Origin: Lutibacter oricola
GTDB lineage: Bacteria > Bacteroidota > Bacteroidia > Flavobacteriales > Flavobacteriaceae
Direction: 5' to 3'
NCBI RefSeq assembly: GCF_900106565.1
Contig: NZ_FNNJ01000002.1
Coordinates: 62,001-126,000, forward strand
DNA length: 64,000 nucleotides
Below, piece by piece: positions 1-9,616 of this stretch; position 1 is the stretch's first letter; each line of letters starts with the position of its first letter. The notes under the pieces are model-generated. The model saw only the letters and a program-made list of their open reading frames with translations. It was not told the DNA's origin and searched no databases. The translations under genes and the position numbers were made by a program.

Positions 1-249
1 GATAGAGAAGGGCAAAAATTATGGGATAAATATTCGCATTACAAAGAGCAAATGTTTAGCAAAACTCATACAAGTTATAGCCCTTGGATTACTGTAAGAG
101 CAAACGACAAAAAAATAGCAAGATTAGAATGTATACGCTATGTACTTTCTAAATTTGAATATGATGGAAAAGACAAGGCATTAACTACATTATTGCCAGA
201 TCCAAACATTATTACAAGATATTACCGATCATCAAGACAAATAGATTAA
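1..249 (+). CDS. PPK2-family polyphosphate kinase, C-terminal fragment (cut by window start)
   Basis: The reading frame is open from the first base of the window, so this is the last 82 residues of a longer gene rather than a small protein starting at the ATG at 52. The segment reading LWDKYSHYKEQMF matches LWDKYTAYKNKMF in the complete PPK2 protein that follows, and SPWITVRANDKKIARL matches its VPWKIIKANRKTFARV. PPK2 enzymes use polyphosphate to phosphorylate nucleotides. The Walker motifs lie outside the window, so activity and class cannot be judged. The stop is 2 bases before the next start, which suggests co-transcription and a tandem paralogue pair. Confidence 0.85.
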   Translation, partial: DREGQKLWDKYSHYKEQMFSKTHTSYSPWITVRANDKKIARLECIRYVLSKFEYDGKDKALTTLLPDPNIITRYYRSSRQID

Positions 250-251
250 TT

Positions 252-1043
252 ATGCACGAAGAGTTTAAATTAACAGAAGACGGTGTTAAAATATTAAACA
301 CCAATAAGGGATTAACTGCATTATTATCTAAAGAACCTTATAATTTAGAAAAAGCAGTTAGGTATGTAAATTACGAAAAACGCTTAAAAAAATTACAAGT
401 AGAGCTTATTAGAATGCAATCTTGGGCAATAGAAAAAGATGAACGTATTATTGTTTTGTTTGAAGGTAGAGATGCTGCAGGTAAAGGTGGTGCAATTAGA
501 CGTATTACAGAGCGTATGAATCCTCGTCATTTACGTATTGTTGCTTTGCCAAAACCAACAGAAGACGAGCGTTCTCAATGGTATTTTCAACGTTATGTTC
601 AACAATTTCCAAAAGCAGGAGAAATTGTTTTTTTTGATAGAAGTTGGTATAATAGGGCAGTAGTAGAACCTGTAATGGGTTTTTGTACAGAAACCGAACA
701 CGAGATTTTTATGAATCAAGTGAATGATTTTGAACGTATGATAACTGAATCTGGTATAAGATTGGTTAAGATATATATGTCAATTTCAAAGCGAGAACAA
801 GCTAAACGATTTTTAGAAATTAAATCGAATCCATTAAAGCAATGGAAAATGACAAAGGTTGATGAAATGGCTCAAGAATTATGGGATAAATACACAGCCT
901 ATAAAAATAAAATGTTCGAAAAAACTAAAGAAGGTGCCGTGCCTTGGAAAATTATAAAAGCGAATAGAAAAACTTTTGCAAGGGTTAATGTTATTAACCA
1001 TATTTTAAAAAGTATACCTTACGATAAGAATAAAGAGATATAA
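252..1043 (+). CDS. polyphosphate kinase 2 family protein
   Basis: This cytoplasmic kinase of 263 residues should transfer phosphate from inorganic polyphosphate to a nucleotide (family knowledge: class I PPK2 converts ADP/GDP to ATP/GTP). A Walker A loop, GRDAAGKGG, lies at residues 72-80, preceded by a hydrophobic strand. The lid/Walker B element FFDRSWYNR is near residues 127-135, and the conserved segment VALPKPTEDERSQWYFQRY lies between them. The length fits a one-domain class I enzyme. It starts 2 bases after the previous PPK2 gene, so two paralogues are arranged head to tail in one operon. A strong terminator follows directly. Whether the two copies differ in nucleotide preference cannot be seen here. 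Confidence 0.93.
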   Translation: MHEEFKLTEDGVKILNTNKGLTALLSKEPYNLEKAVRYVNYEKRLKKLQVELIRMQSWAIEKDERIIVLFEGRDAAGKGGAIRRITERMNPRHLRIVALPKPTEDERSQWYFQRYVQQFPKAGEIVFFDRSWYNRAVVEPVMGFCTETEHEIFMNQVNDFERMITESGIRLVKIYMSISKREQAKRFLEIKSNPLKQWKMTKVDEMAQELWDKYTAYKNKMFEKTKEGAVPWKIIKANRKTFARVNVINHILKSIPYDKNKEI

Positions 1044-1073
1044 AAAAAGCCTCCAATTTTGGAGGCTTTTTTT
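1042..1073. terminator. bidirectional rho-independent terminator
   Basis: A perfect stem, gcctccaa/ttggaggc with a two-base loop, is flanked by an A run on the left and a T run on the right. It can end both the PPK2 operon (plus) and secA (minus), which converge here. Confidence 0.9.
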
Positions 1074-1093
1074 ATATCAATATGTAATAAGTT

Positions 1094-4000
1094 TTAATCT
1101 TCAGCTAAAACCCATTCTCCTTTATTAATTAAAGGTATAGCTTGTTTGTATTTAAGCATTTTAGTTTCTCCGCTCATTACATTTTTAATAGTAATAACTT
1201 CGTTTCTACCAATTTTACGCTCGGTTCTAACAATAGTTTCTACAACTTGTGGTTGTTGAGTTTGGTTAGTTTCAGTAGCTTCAGTAGTATTTTTGTAATC
1301 TTCTTTACTTAATTGAACTTTATCTCTTTTTTGCTCTCTTGCTTGAGAAACTTGATTAGCATCTTGCGATGGTAATTCACCTTTGAATAAGAATGATAAC
1401 ACATCTTTATTTACAGTATCTAACATGTTATTAAATAATTCAAAAGATTCAAATTTATAAATTAATAAAGGATCTTTTTGCTCGTAAGTTGCATTTTGAA
1501 CAGATTGCTTTAACTCATCCATTTGACGTAAATGATCTTTCCAAGTATCGTCAATAATAGCAAGTGTAATATTCTTTTCAAAATCTGTAACTAGTTCTTT
1601 ACCTTGAGATTCGTAAGCTTCTTTTAAGTTTGTTACAACTTTTAATTCTTTAGTTCCATCTGTAAAAGGAACAACAATACGCTCGTATCTATCTCCTTGT
1701 GTTTCGTAAACATCTTTAATTACAGGGAAAGCAGCTTCTGCACTACGCTCTAATTTTGCTTTGTAGTGTTTATAAACAACATCAAATAATTGATCAATTA
1801 ATTCTTTTTCAGAAAGTGATTTAAATTCTTCTTCAGTAAAAGGAGAACTTGTAGAAGAGAAACGAATTAATTCAAATTCAAAATTAGTATAATCATCTGT
1901 TGGTTTGTTTTCTTTAACTAACACATCGCAAGTATCATAAACCATGTTTAAAATATCTACTTGTAATCTATCTCCATCTAAAGCGTGTCTTCTACGTTTG
2001 TAAACAACTTCACGTTGTGCATTCATAACATCATCATATTCTAATAAACGTTTACGAACACCAAAGTTGTTTTCTTCTACTTTTTGTTGTGCACGTTCAA
2101 TAGATTTGGTAATCATAGAATGTTGAATAACTTCACCTTCTTCTAAGCCCATTCTATCCATCATTTTGGCTATTCTTTCAGAACCAAATAAACGCATTAG
2201 GTTATCTTCTAACGAAACATAGAATTGAGATGATCCTGGATCTCCTTGACGACCAGCACGACCACGTAACTGACGGTCTACACGACGAGAATCGTGACGT
2301 TCTGTACCAATAATTGCTAAACCTCCAGCATCTTTAACTTCTTTAGAAAGCTTAATATCTGTACCACGACCTGCCATATTTGTTGCAATAGTTACAACAC
2401 CAGGATTACCAGCTTGGGCTACAATATCTGCTTCTTTTTTATGAAGTTTTGCATTTAATACGTTGTGTCCAATTTTTCTGATAGAAAGCATTCTTCCTAA
2501 TAATTCAGAAATTTCAACAGAAGTTGTACCAACTAAAACGGGTCTTCCAGCATTAACTAATGATTCAACTTCATCAATTACAGCATTGTATTTTTCACGC
2601 TTAGTTTTAAATATTAAGTCTTCTTTATCTTTTCTTAGTAAAGGAACGTTTGTAGGAATTTCAATTACATCTAATTTGTAAATTTCCCAAAACTCACCAG
2701 CTTCAGTTACCGCAGTTCCCGTCATACCAGATAGTTTGCGGTACATTCTAAAGTAATTTTGAAGTGTTACAGTAGCGTATGTTTGGGTAGCGTCTTCAAT
2801 TTTTACATTTTCTTTTGCTTCAATAGCTTGGTGTAAACCGTCTGAATAACGACGACCGTCCATAATACGACCCGTTTGCTCATCTACAATTTTAATTTTA
2901 TCATCCATTATTACATACTCAATATCTTTTTCAAATAAAGTATATGCTTTTAATAGTTGATTCATTGTATGAATTCGCTCACTTTTTATACTGTAATCTC
3001 TATAAAGTTCTTCTTTTTTAGAAGTGTTTTCAGTTTTGTCTGTAAATTCAGTATCAATTTTACCAATTTCAGTACTTAAATCAGGTAGAATAAAGAAATC
3101 TTGATCTTCACCATCAGAAATATGAGAAATACCTTTATCGGTTAAATCAATAGAATTATTTTTTTCATCAATTACAAAATACAACTCCTCGTCAATTTTT
3201 GGCATTTCACGATTGTTATCTTGCATGTAGAAGTTTTCAGTTTTTTGAAGTAACTGTTTAATTCCTTCTTGACTTAAATATTTAATTAAGGCTTTGCTTT
3301 TTGGTAAACCTCTAAAAACTCTATATAAAAGAAAACCACCTTCTTTAGTGTCTCCTTCTTTTATTAATTTTTTTGCTTCAGCTAAAACACCTGTTAAATA
3401 ATGTCTCTGTGTTGTAACAAGTTTATCTACGTTAGGTTTTAGCTCGTTAAACTCATGTCTATCTGCATTTGCTGTAGCTCCAGAAATAATTAATGGTGTA
3501 CGAGCATCATCTACTAATACAGAATCTACCTCATCTACAATAGCATAATTATGTGGGCGTTGTACTAAATCGTTTGGAGAGTGCGCCATATTATCACGTA
3601 AATAATCGAAACCAAATTCGTTATTTGTACCGTATGTAATATCTGCATTATAAGCTTTTCTACGAGCGTCAGAATTTGGTTGGTGATGATCAATACAATC
3701 TACACTTAAACCATGAAATTCAAAAATAGGAGCCATCCAAGCAGCATCACGCTTTGCTAAGTAGTCATTTACTGTTACAATATGAACACCTTTACCTGTT
3801 AAAGCATTTAAATATACAGGTAAAGTAGAAACTAATGTTTTTCCTTCTCCAGTCATCATTTCTGCAATGTTACCTTTGTGTAATACAGATCCACCAATTA
3901 ATTGAACATCGTAGTGAACCATATCCCAAGTAACTTCTTTTCCTTGAGCATCCCAAGAGTTTGCCCAAATAGCTTTATCATCATCAAGAGTAACATTAGA

Positions 4001-4435
4001 TTTTGAAGCAGAAATTTCGCGATCAAAAGGTGTAGCTGTTACAGTAATTGATTTGTTGTTAGCAAGTCTTTTTGCTGTTTCTTTAACAACAGCAAAAGCT
4101 TCTGGCATAATATCGTTTAAAACTTTTTCTGAAGCTTCATAAACATCATCCTCTAGCTTGTCTATCTCTGTATAAATATCTTCTTTTCTATCAACAGTAG
4201 TGTCAGAATTGTGAGCCTCTTCTTTTAATGCTGCAATAGATTCATTAATATCTTTTGTTGCGTCATTTATTAATTGCTTAAATGATACTGTTTTTTCACG
4301 AAGTTGATCGTGGCTATATGTAGCCATTTCTTTTTCAAAACTAGCTACTTTTGTTACTATAGGTTGAAGTAATTTTAAATCCTTTTTGGTTTTATCTCCA
4401 ACAAATATTTTTAATACTGAATTTAATATGCTCAT
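1094..4435 (-). CDS. secA: preprotein translocase subunit SecA
   Basis: SecA is the ATPase motor that pushes unfolded preproteins through SecYEG at the inner membrane. Walker A MTGEGKT is at residues 194-200 and the Walker B box [15 protein letters not shown] at 301-315. [20 protein letters not shown] motif-VI segment follows, then [15 protein letters not shown] helicase motifs. The protein has 1113 residues against about 900 in E. coli. Much of the surplus lies between about 320 and 500, in the preprotein cross-linking region. The C-terminus ends EWVLAED and lacks the cysteine-rich SecB/zinc motif. Both features are usual for Bacteroidota as I know the family. It is monocistronic by appearance. 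Confidence 0.98.
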   Translation of the reverse strand: MSILNSVLKIFVGDKTKKDLKLLQPIVTKVASFEKEMATYSHDQLREKTVSFKQLINDATKDINESIAALKEEAHNSDTTVDRKEDIYTEIDKLEDDVYEASEKVLNDIMPEAFAVVKETAKRLANNKSITVTATPFDREISASKSNVTLDDDKAIWANSWDAQGKEVTWDMVHYDVQLIGGSVLHKGNIAEMMTGEGKTLVSTLPVYLNALTGKGVHIVTVNDYLAKRDAAWMAPIFEFHGLSVDCIDHHQPNSDARRKAYNADITYGTNNEFGFDYLRDNMAHSPNDLVQRPHNYAIVDEVDSVLVDDARTPLIISGATANADRHEFNELKPNVDKLVTTQRHYLTGVLAEAKKLIKEGDTKEGGFLLYRVFRGLPKSKALIKYLSQEGIKQLLQKTENFYMQDNNREMPKIDEELYFVIDEKNNSIDLTDKGISHISDGEDQDFFILPDLSTEIGKIDTEFTDKTENTSKKEELYRDYSIKSERIHTMNQLLKAYTLFEKDIEYVIMDDKIKIVDEQTGRIMDGRRYSDGLHQAIEAKENVKIEDATQTYATVTLQNYFRMYRKLSGMTGTAVTEAGEFWEIYKLDVIEIPTNVPLLRKDKEDLIFKTKREKYNAVIDEVESLVNAGRPVLVGTTSVEISELLGRMLSIRKIGHNVLNAKLHKKEADIVAQAGNPGVVTIATNMAGRGTDIKLSKEVKDAGGLAIIGTERHDSRRVDRQLRGRAGRQGDPGSSQFYVSLEDNLMRLFGSERIAKMMDRMGLEEGEVIQHSMITKSIERAQQKVEENNFGVRKRLLEYDDVMNAQREVVYKRRRHALDGDRLQVDILNMVYDTCDVLVKENKPTDDYTNFEFELIRFSSTSSPFTEEEFKSLSEKELIDQLFDVVYKHYKAKLERSAEAAFPVIKDVYETQGDRYERIVVPFTDGTKELKVVTNLKEAYESQGKELVTDFEKNITLAIIDDTWKDHLRQMDELKQSVQNATYEQKDPLLIYKFESFELFNNMLDTVNKDVLSFLFKGELPSQDANQVSQAREQKRDKVQLSKEDYKNTTEATETNQTQQPQVVETIVRTERKIGRNEVITIKNVMSGETKMLKYKQAIPLINKGEWVLAED

Positions 4436-4566
4436 TATTATGGTGTTAATATGTTGAAAGCGGTATGTAAAACAACGCTTTTTGTGTTTTTTTTTATATC
4501 TAGCGAATTTAAACTTTTTTAATGTTAAAAAGGTTTAAAAAACTCTAAAAAATTTAGTTATAAGCA

Positions 4567-4600
4567 AAAAAAAAGTCTCTTTATTTAGAGACTTTTTTTT
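4567..4600 (-). terminator. rho-independent terminator after the DUF2795 gene
   Basis: The inverted repeat agtctct...agagact has a six-base loop and is flanked by A and T runs. It lies 11 bases past the stop of the minus-strand DUF2795 gene and separates it from secA. Confidence 0.85.
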
Positions 4601-4610
4601 CTTTAATATT

Positions 4611-4832
4611 TTAATATTCATCCTCGTTCCAAAGATAATCCTCTTCGGAGGGATAGTCGGGCCAAATTTCTAGGATGGTCTCGTAATTTTCATCTTCGTC
4701 TTCAATTTCTTGAAGGTTTTCAACTACTTCCAGAGGTGCTCCTGTTCTAATAGCGTAATCTATTAACTCATCTTTTGTTGCTGGCCATGGTGCATCTGCT
4801 AAATAAGATGCTAGTTCTAAAGTCCAATACAT
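4611..4832 (-). CDS. DUF2795 domain-containing small acidic protein
   Basis: A 73-residue protein with an N-terminal LASYLADAPWPATKDELIDYAIRTGAP-like segment, which I recognise as the DUF2795 family, common in flavobacteria. The C-terminal half is very acidic (EIEDEDENYE, PSEEDY, WNEDEY). There is no signal peptide or membrane segment, so it is expected to be cytosolic. The function is unknown. It has its own promoter (a TTG and a TATTTTTG element 19 bases apart, on the minus strand) and its own terminator, so it is a single-gene unit. The acidic tail could mediate contact with a basic partner, but that is speculation. Confidence 0.85.
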   Translation of the reverse strand: MYWTLELASYLADAPWPATKDELIDYAIRTGAPLEVVENLQEIEDEDENYETILEIWPDYPSEEDYLWNEDEY

Positions 4833-4857
4833 AACTTTTTCTTGTATTATATTTTTG

Positions 4858-4887
4858 CAAAAATAATTTTTTTCTTTAAAAAGTCAA
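4858..4887 (-). promoter_or_regulatory. Bacteroidota-type promoter of the DUF2795 gene
   Basis: On the minus strand TTG (4887-4885) is followed after 19 bases by TATTTTTG (4865-4858). This fits the known Bacteroidota consensus TTG-N19-TAnnTTTG. The -7 element ends 25 bases before the start codon, giving a leader of about 20 bases. Confidence 0.65.
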
Positions 4888-4925
4888 GTTATTTCTAACT
4901 TTTTTCAATAAAAAAAAGAACTTTT

Positions 4926-5498
4926 TTAATTTTTCTCAGGAATCCATTTGATTTCCTCAGCGTTATTATCATAAGTCAATTTTCGTGCCAGTACAAAAAT
5001 ATAGTCCGAAAGACGATTTAAATACATAACAATATGATTGCTAATCTCTTCTTGTTCATTTAGTTGAGAGGCTATTCTTTCGGCTCTACGACAAACACAA
5101 CGTGCAATATGACAATATGACACGGTAGTATGTCCACCTGGTAAAACAAAATGAGTCATTGGCGGAATATTTTCATTTATTTTGTCAATCTCATTTTCTA
5201 ATAAAGTAATTGAAGCGTCATTTAATTTTTCAATATTTAAACGCTCTTTTCCATTCTTTAAAATTTGTTTATCTGCTGGTGTTGCAAGCATTGCACCAAG
5301 CGTAAACAACTCATGCTGAATTTTAAGTAATAAATTTTTAGTGTGCTCATCCATAGGTTGGTCTTTAATTAAACCTAAGTATGAGTTTAATTCGTCTACA
5401 GTTCCGTATGCTTCAATACGTATATGGTGTTTTGGTACTCTAGTTCCTCCAAACAAAGATGTTTGACCTTTATCTCCTGTTTTAGTATATATTTTCAT
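4926..5498 (-). CDS. PduO-type cob(I)yrinic acid a,c-diamide adenosyltransferase
   Basis: This enzyme transfers the 5'-deoxyadenosyl group of ATP to cob(I)alamin or its precursors, producing the coenzyme B12 form. At 190 residues it has the usual PduO-family length. The N-terminus KIYTKTGDKGQTSLFGG is the family's ATP-binding loop, followed by EAYGTVDELNSYLG. The C-terminal RCVCRRAERIA and LNRLSDYIFVLAR segments are the family's helical signature. No other cobalamin gene is in the window, so it probably serves a salvage route for an adenosylcobalamin enzyme encoded elsewhere. The start lies 14 bases after the upstream methyltransferase stop, so the two are likely co-transcribed. Confidence 0.95.
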   Translation of the reverse strand: MKIYTKTGDKGQTSLFGGTRVPKHHIRIEAYGTVDELNSYLGLIKDQPMDEHTKNLLLKIQHELFTLGAMLATPADKQILKNGKERLNIEKLNDASITLLENEIDKINENIPPMTHFVLPGGHTTVSYCHIARCVCRRAERIASQLNEQEEISNHIVMYLNRLSDYIFVLARKLTYDNNAEEIKWIPEKN

Positions 5499-5512
5499 TT
5501 TAATAAGGTGTA

Positions 5513-6289
5513 TTAAACTCTAATTGTAAAGTGTTGTTTTTTTTGTTCTTTTCTAAAAAACACAATTCCCCAAAAGTACGTATTTATGGTTACAGTTACG
5601 GTAGGATGTTTTTTTATTTCTTCCCAAGTTTCTAACATTTCTTTAGACCAGTTAATGTCGTCAAAAATAAAAATTGAATCATTCGTTATGTTTTTTAAAC
5701 AAGTATTAAAATAGTCTAAAGTTGGTTTTTTTTGATGATTGCCATCAAAGTAAACAATGTCAAAATGTTGATTCGAAACTTCATTATTTAAGGTATTACT
5801 AAAATTACCTTCAACCTGCTTAATACCATTAAAGCTAAATTGCTTAAATACGTTTTTAGCAATAGTATTAGTACTAGGGCAACCTTCTAAAGTTGTAATT
5901 ATTAAGTTATTGCTTGCTATTGCTATTGCTGAAGTACCTAAACCTACCGAAGTTCCAATTTCTAAAAGGGTATTAGGCGCAAAGTAGTCAATTAGCCGTA
6001 TTAAAAGTTTTGCTTTTTTTGTTGAAATACCAGCAACCTTAGCAATGTCTTTTACTTTTCGAGTGTTAGAATTAAAAACTTTGGAACCTTTACCAAAGTC
6101 AATTACAGTAATTGTTTTATTATTATTTAAAAGCCACTTTTTAACGTTTAAAAACTTATTAAACTTAGTTGCATCTGTTTTTTTATAAAAACATTTGGTA
6201 ATTAATTTATATACAAAAGGAGAATGTACGCCATGCTGATTTGTAGATTTAATTAAAAAAAGTAAAAATGATTTTATTCTAAACCACAT
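5513..6289 (-). CDS. class I SAM-dependent methyltransferase (O-methyltransferase-like)
   Basis: A 258-residue protein of the kind found widely in Bacteroidota. The N-terminal NQHGVHSPFVYKLITKCFY motif is characteristic of this group. The SAM-binding loop is in TLLEIGTSVGLGTSAIAIAS, and FDIVYFDGNHQKKPTLDYF resembles motifs of the Methyltransf_24 family, with the acid and H near the ribose/metal site. The substrate is unknown. It probably shares an operon with the adenosyltransferase downstream. The divergent gene at 6377 starts 87 bases away, so the two directions share a short promoter region. Confidence 0.85.
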   Translation of the reverse strand: MWFRIKSFLLFLIKSTNQHGVHSPFVYKLITKCFYKKTDATKFNKFLNVKKWLLNNNKTITVIDFGKGSKVFNSNTRKVKDIAKVAGISTKKAKLLIRLIDYFAPNTLLEIGTSVGLGTSAIAIASNNLIITTLEGCPSTNTIAKNVFKQFSFNGIKQVEGNFSNTLNNEVSNQHFDIVYFDGNHQKKPTLDYFNTCLKNITNDSIFIFDDINWSKEMLETWEEIKKHPTVTVTINTYFWGIVFFRKEQKKQHFTIRV

Positions 6290-6347
6290 AAAAATTGAAT
6301 TTATTGCGAAATTAATGCAAAAATTATTTTAATAAACTATTTAAAAT

Positions 6348-6355
6348 TATATTTG
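6348..6355 (+). promoter_or_regulatory. -7 promoter element (TATATTTG) of the polysaccharide export pair
   Basis: This is an exact match to the Bacteroidota TAnnTTTG element, ending 21 bases before the ATG at 6377. No clear TTG -33 element is visible. A TTG codon at 6353 lies inside this element, which argues against it being the start. Confidence 0.6.
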
Positions 6356-6376
6356 TCTTGCTATCAATATTTATAT

Positions 6377-7156
6377 ATGAAAAAAATACTTTACAGTGCC
6401 TTTGTACTGTTGTTTCTTACTTCGTGTGTTACAAACAAACAATTAACGTATTTTCAAGGTGATCCAGTTGAGCAAACTGAAATTACAAAGTTAAATAACG
6501 AACCTTACCGAATGCAGGTAAACGATATACTTTATATAGATATTAAAGGAAATAATCCTGAAATTATTTCTATGTTTAAAAGTAGCGAAACTTCTGGAAC
6601 TACATCGAACCAAGGAGGAACTTTATATTTTAATGGTTATTCGGTAGATAGACATGGGAATATTAGAATACCTTATATAGGCGATTTAAATGTATTGGGT
6701 TATACGGCAAAAGAAGTTAGAGAAAAAATAGAACTAGAATTAGCTAAATTTTTTAAAAACCCAGAGCAAATATTTGTGACAGTAAAATTAGCAGGTATTC
6801 AATTTGTAGTTACAGGTGAAGTTGGTTCTCCAGGAACAATTAGTTTAATGCAAAATCAAGTTAGTATAGTTGATGCTTTGGCAAATGCTGGTGAAATTAC
6901 TGAGGTTGGTGACAGAAAAAATGTAACTATAATTAGAAAGTCTTTAGACGGCGTTAAAAAGTTTAAATTGGATATGACAAATATGGAAGTTTTTAATTCG
7001 GAGAACTTTTATATTCAACCAAATGATATTTTATACGTAGCACCACTAAAACAAAAATCTTTAGGTACAGGAACTACTGCTTTTCAAACTTTTTCAACAG
7101 TTGTAACTGTATTATCGTTTTTAGCTAGTACTGTTTTATTGATTAAAAATTTATAG
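6377..7156 (+). CDS. Wza-like polysaccharide biosynthesis/export lipoprotein
   Basis: An outer-membrane polysaccharide export protein (Poly_export and SLBB domains) that should form the exit channel for capsule or exopolysaccharide. I place the start at the ATG at 6377 (259 residues). It gives a clean lipoprotein signal, MKKILYSAFVLLFLTSC, whereas the frame also opens at a TTG at 6353 inside the promoter element. The Poly_export domain spans about residues 45-145 (YRMQVNDILYIDI, IRIPYIGDLNVLG). An SLBB-like domain follows (FVVTGEVGSPGTISL, ANAGEITEVGDRKNVTIIR). A C-terminal hydrophobic helix, VVTVLSFLASTVLLI, replaces the usual Wza tail. The next gene, a Wzc-like kinase, begins 6 bases later. 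Confidence 0.93.
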   Translation: MKKILYSAFVLLFLTSCVTNKQLTYFQGDPVEQTEITKLNNEPYRMQVNDILYIDIKGNNPEIISMFKSSETSGTTSNQGGTLYFNGYSVDRHGNIRIPYIGDLNVLGYTAKEVREKIELELAKFFKNPEQIFVTVKLAGIQFVVTGEVGSPGTISLMQNQVSIVDALANAGEITEVGDRKNVTIIRKSLDGVKKFKLDMTNMEVFNSENFYIQPNDILYVAPLKQKSLGTGTTAFQTFSTVVTVLSFLASTVLLIKNL

Positions 7157-7162
7157 GAATTT

Positions 7163-9616
7163 ATGGATAATAAGTTCAAACTTATAGAAAACCCAAAAGA
7201 ACAAATATCAGATATTAAAGATTATTTGTTTCGTATAATTTCAAATTGGAAATGGTTTTTATTTACCATACCAATAGCATTGGCAATAGCATATTATGTT
7301 AATATTTCTACTCAACGTATTTATGGTTTAACAACTACTATTGCTGTTAAAGAGCAAAGTAATCCATTATTTGCAACAGGAACAAATATTGCTTTTAATT
7401 GGGGTGGAGTTAGTGATAAGGTAGAATCTATTAGAAAGGCATTGGTTTCTAGATCGCATAACGAGAAAGTGGTTAGAGAATTAGAGTATTATATAAATTA
7501 TTATACCGAAGGACGTTTTAGAAAAGAAGATGCTTATGGTACTGTACCATTTCAATTAAAGCTTCAAAATAATCAGTTTCAATTATTAAATACGTTTATT
7601 AAAGTTGAATTTATTTCAGAAAATAGTTTTAGGTTGTCAGTTAATTTTGATGAGAAATTAAATTATCAGTTAACAAATTATAAAACAGAAACATTTAAAA
7701 AATTTAATTCTTCTGAAAAAATTAGTAAAGAATTTTTGTTTGAAGAATATATAAATTTCCCATTTTTAAAAGGGCAAATTGTAAAAAATAATTTAAACGA
7801 ATTGCAGGTAGGTGATAGCTTTTTTATTAACTTAAGCTCTATAAACCAAGCAACAAATACTTATAAAAACGTTAGAGCTAAAGGTTTATCTGGTACTTCT
7901 TTAGTAGAATTATCATTAACTGGAGCTAATAAAAATAGGATTGTAGACTATTTAAATAAAACGGTTGAAGTTCTTGCAGAAGTTGAGCTGGCACAAAAAA
8001 CCAATTATGCTCGTAGTACTAAAGATTTTATTGAAGAACAGTTTAATAATACTTCAGATACGCTTAAGGTTTTAGAAGATAATATTGGAAAGTTTAAAGA
8101 AAAAAATTCAATTTACGATTTATCCGCTCAAGGAGGTGAAATTTTTTCTCAAACCACTGGTTTAGATCAAATGCAGAAACAGTTAAAAGATAGAATTGAA
8201 TACTTTACCAATCTTGAAAATTATATAAATACGCATTCTAATTACTCTAAAATACCTGCACCTGCAATTATAAATATAGAAGACGCTAGTATATCTAATT
8301 TAGTTGGTAAGTTAACTGAACTTTCTATTCAAAAAGAAAAGCTTGAAGGGGAAGTTACAGGCAGTCATCCTTCATTAAAAATTGTAAATAAAGAGTTAGA
8401 AACAACTCAAAAAGTAGTTTTAGAAAATTTAGCTTCATTAAAAAAGGCAACAAACGTAACTTTAAGTAATAGTCAAAGACGTTTAAATTCGTATAATTAT
8501 AAATTAAATAAATTACCTAATAAGGAACAAAAACTACTTAATTTTCAGCGAAAATACAGTTTAACTGAAGCAAATTATGTGTTTTTAATGCAAAAACGTT
8601 ACGAGGCAGATATTGCAATTGCAGCAAGTGTTTCGGATATTTCTGTTTTAGATAAAGCAAAAGATACTGGGCAAGGATCTATTTTACCAAGAGTATCATT
8701 CAATTTTATGATTGCTTTGCTTTTAGGAACAATATTGCCATTATTTGTAATTATAGCAAAAGAGTTGTTAGACACTAAAGTACATTTAGCAGAAGATATT
8801 GAAAAAATTTCGCCAATTCCTATGTTAGGTGTAGTTGGGCAAAATACTGCAGAAAATAACTTGGCAGTATTCTTAAAGCCAAAATCTACAGTTTCAGAAT
8901 CATTTAGAGCCTTACGATCTAATATTCAATTTTTATTTGATAGAAAGATTAGAGATAAATCTAAAACAGTTGTAGTAACATCATCTGTTAGTGGTGAAGG
9001 AAAAACTTTTGTATCTATTAATATGGCAACGGTTTTTGCTTTAGGAGGTAAAAAAACGGTGCTTGTAGGTTTAGACTTACGTAAACCAAAAATATTTGGC
9101 GATTTTGAAATTACAAATAATATAGGAGTAGTTAACTATTTAATTGCAGAAGAAACCAAAGAGGCCATTATTCAAGAAACCAAAGTGCCAAATTTACACG
9201 TAATAACTTCTGGGCCTGTACCACCAAATCCTTCAGAATTGTTAATTAGTAGTGCTACAGACGATCTAATTAATAGTTTAAAAGAAGAGTACGATTATGT
9301 AATTTTAGATACGCCACCAATTGGGTTAGTAAGTGATGCAATTGAATTATTAAAATATGCAGATACTACTATTTATGTTGTAAGACAAGGATATTCTCAA
9401 AAGGGAATGCTAAAAATGGTGAACGAGAAATATAATAAGGAGGAAGTTTCAAATATTAGTATAGTATTGAATGATTTTAAAGTAAAATCTAGCTATGGTT
9501 ATGGGTACGGCTATGGATACGGCTACGGTTATGGCTACGGAAAGTATAATAATGGGTATCACGAAGAAGAAGAGAAATCATTCTTTAAAAAGTTATTTAA
9601 ACGTAAAAAGAACTAA
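7163..9616 (+). CDS. Wzc-like polysaccharide chain-length determinant and BY-type tyrosine kinase
   Basis: An 817-residue inner-membrane co-polymerase that couples polysaccharide assembly to export and autophosphorylates on C-terminal tyrosines. TM1 is near residues 30-46 (WFLFTIPIALAIAYYV). A long periplasmic coiled-coil/Wzz-GNVR region follows. TM2 (FMIALLLGTILPLFVIIA) is near 515-532. The cytosolic kinase has Walker A SGEGKT (610-615), A' VLVGLDLRKP and B YVILDTPPIGLVSDA. The tail at 778-793 is an uninterrupted (YG)8, then KYNNGYH, then an acidic and a lysine-rich stretch. The stop codon overlaps that of convergent hutI. No glycosyltransferase, flippase or polymerase gene is adjacent. Confidence 0.95.
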   Translation: MDNKFKLIENPKEQISDIKDYLFRIISNWKWFLFTIPIALAIAYYVNISTQRIYGLTTTIAVKEQSNPLFATGTNIAFNWGGVSDKVESIRKALVSRSHNEKVVRELEYYINYYTEGRFRKEDAYGTVPFQLKLQNNQFQLLNTFIKVEFISENSFRLSVNFDEKLNYQLTNYKTETFKKFNSSEKISKEFLFEEYINFPFLKGQIVKNNLNELQVGDSFFINLSSINQATNTYKNVRAKGLSGTSLVELSLTGANKNRIVDYLNKTVEVLAEVELAQKTNYARSTKDFIEEQFNNTSDTLKVLEDNIGKFKEKNSIYDLSAQGGEIFSQTTGLDQMQKQLKDRIEYFTNLENYINTHSNYSKIPAPAIINIEDASISNLVGKLTELSIQKEKLEGEVTGSHPSLKIVNKELETTQKVVLENLASLKKATNVTLSNSQRRLNSYNYKLNKLPNKEQKLLNFQRKYSLTEANYVFLMQKRYEADIAIAASVSDISVLDKAKDTGQGSILPRVSFNFMIALLLGTILPLFVIIAKELLDTKVHLAEDIEKISPIPMLGVVGQNTAENNLAVFLKPKSTVSESFRALRSNIQFLFDRKIRDKSKTVVVTSSVSGEGKTFVSINMATVFALGGKKTVLVGLDLRKPKIFGDFEITNNIGVVNYLIAEETKEAIIQETKVPNLHVITSGPVPPNPSELLISSATDDLINSLKEEYDYVILDTPPIGLVSDAIELLKYADTTIYVVRQGYSQKGMLKMVNEKYNKEEVSNISIVLNDFKVKSSYGYGYGYGYGYGYGYGKYNNGYHEEEEKSFFKKLFKRKKN
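9494..9541 (+). repeat. (Tyr-Gly)8 coding repeat in the BY-kinase tail
   Basis: Eight consecutive TAY-GGN dipeptide codon pairs. Codons vary (tat/tac and ggt/ggg/ggc/gga), so the repeat is kept at the protein level and is not a fresh slippage expansion. It forms most of the tyrosine cluster expected to be autophosphorylated. Confidence 0.9.

Noticed and set aside
6353-6376. TTG-initiated extension of the Wza-like protein
   Set aside because: The codon lies inside a TATATTTG promoter element and the ATG at 6377 gives a clean lipoprotein signal.
9494-9541. Tandem DNA repeat that might suggest an array or mobile element
   Set aside because: It is in frame and encodes (Tyr-Gly)8 of the kinase tail. 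There are no spacers or terminal repeats.
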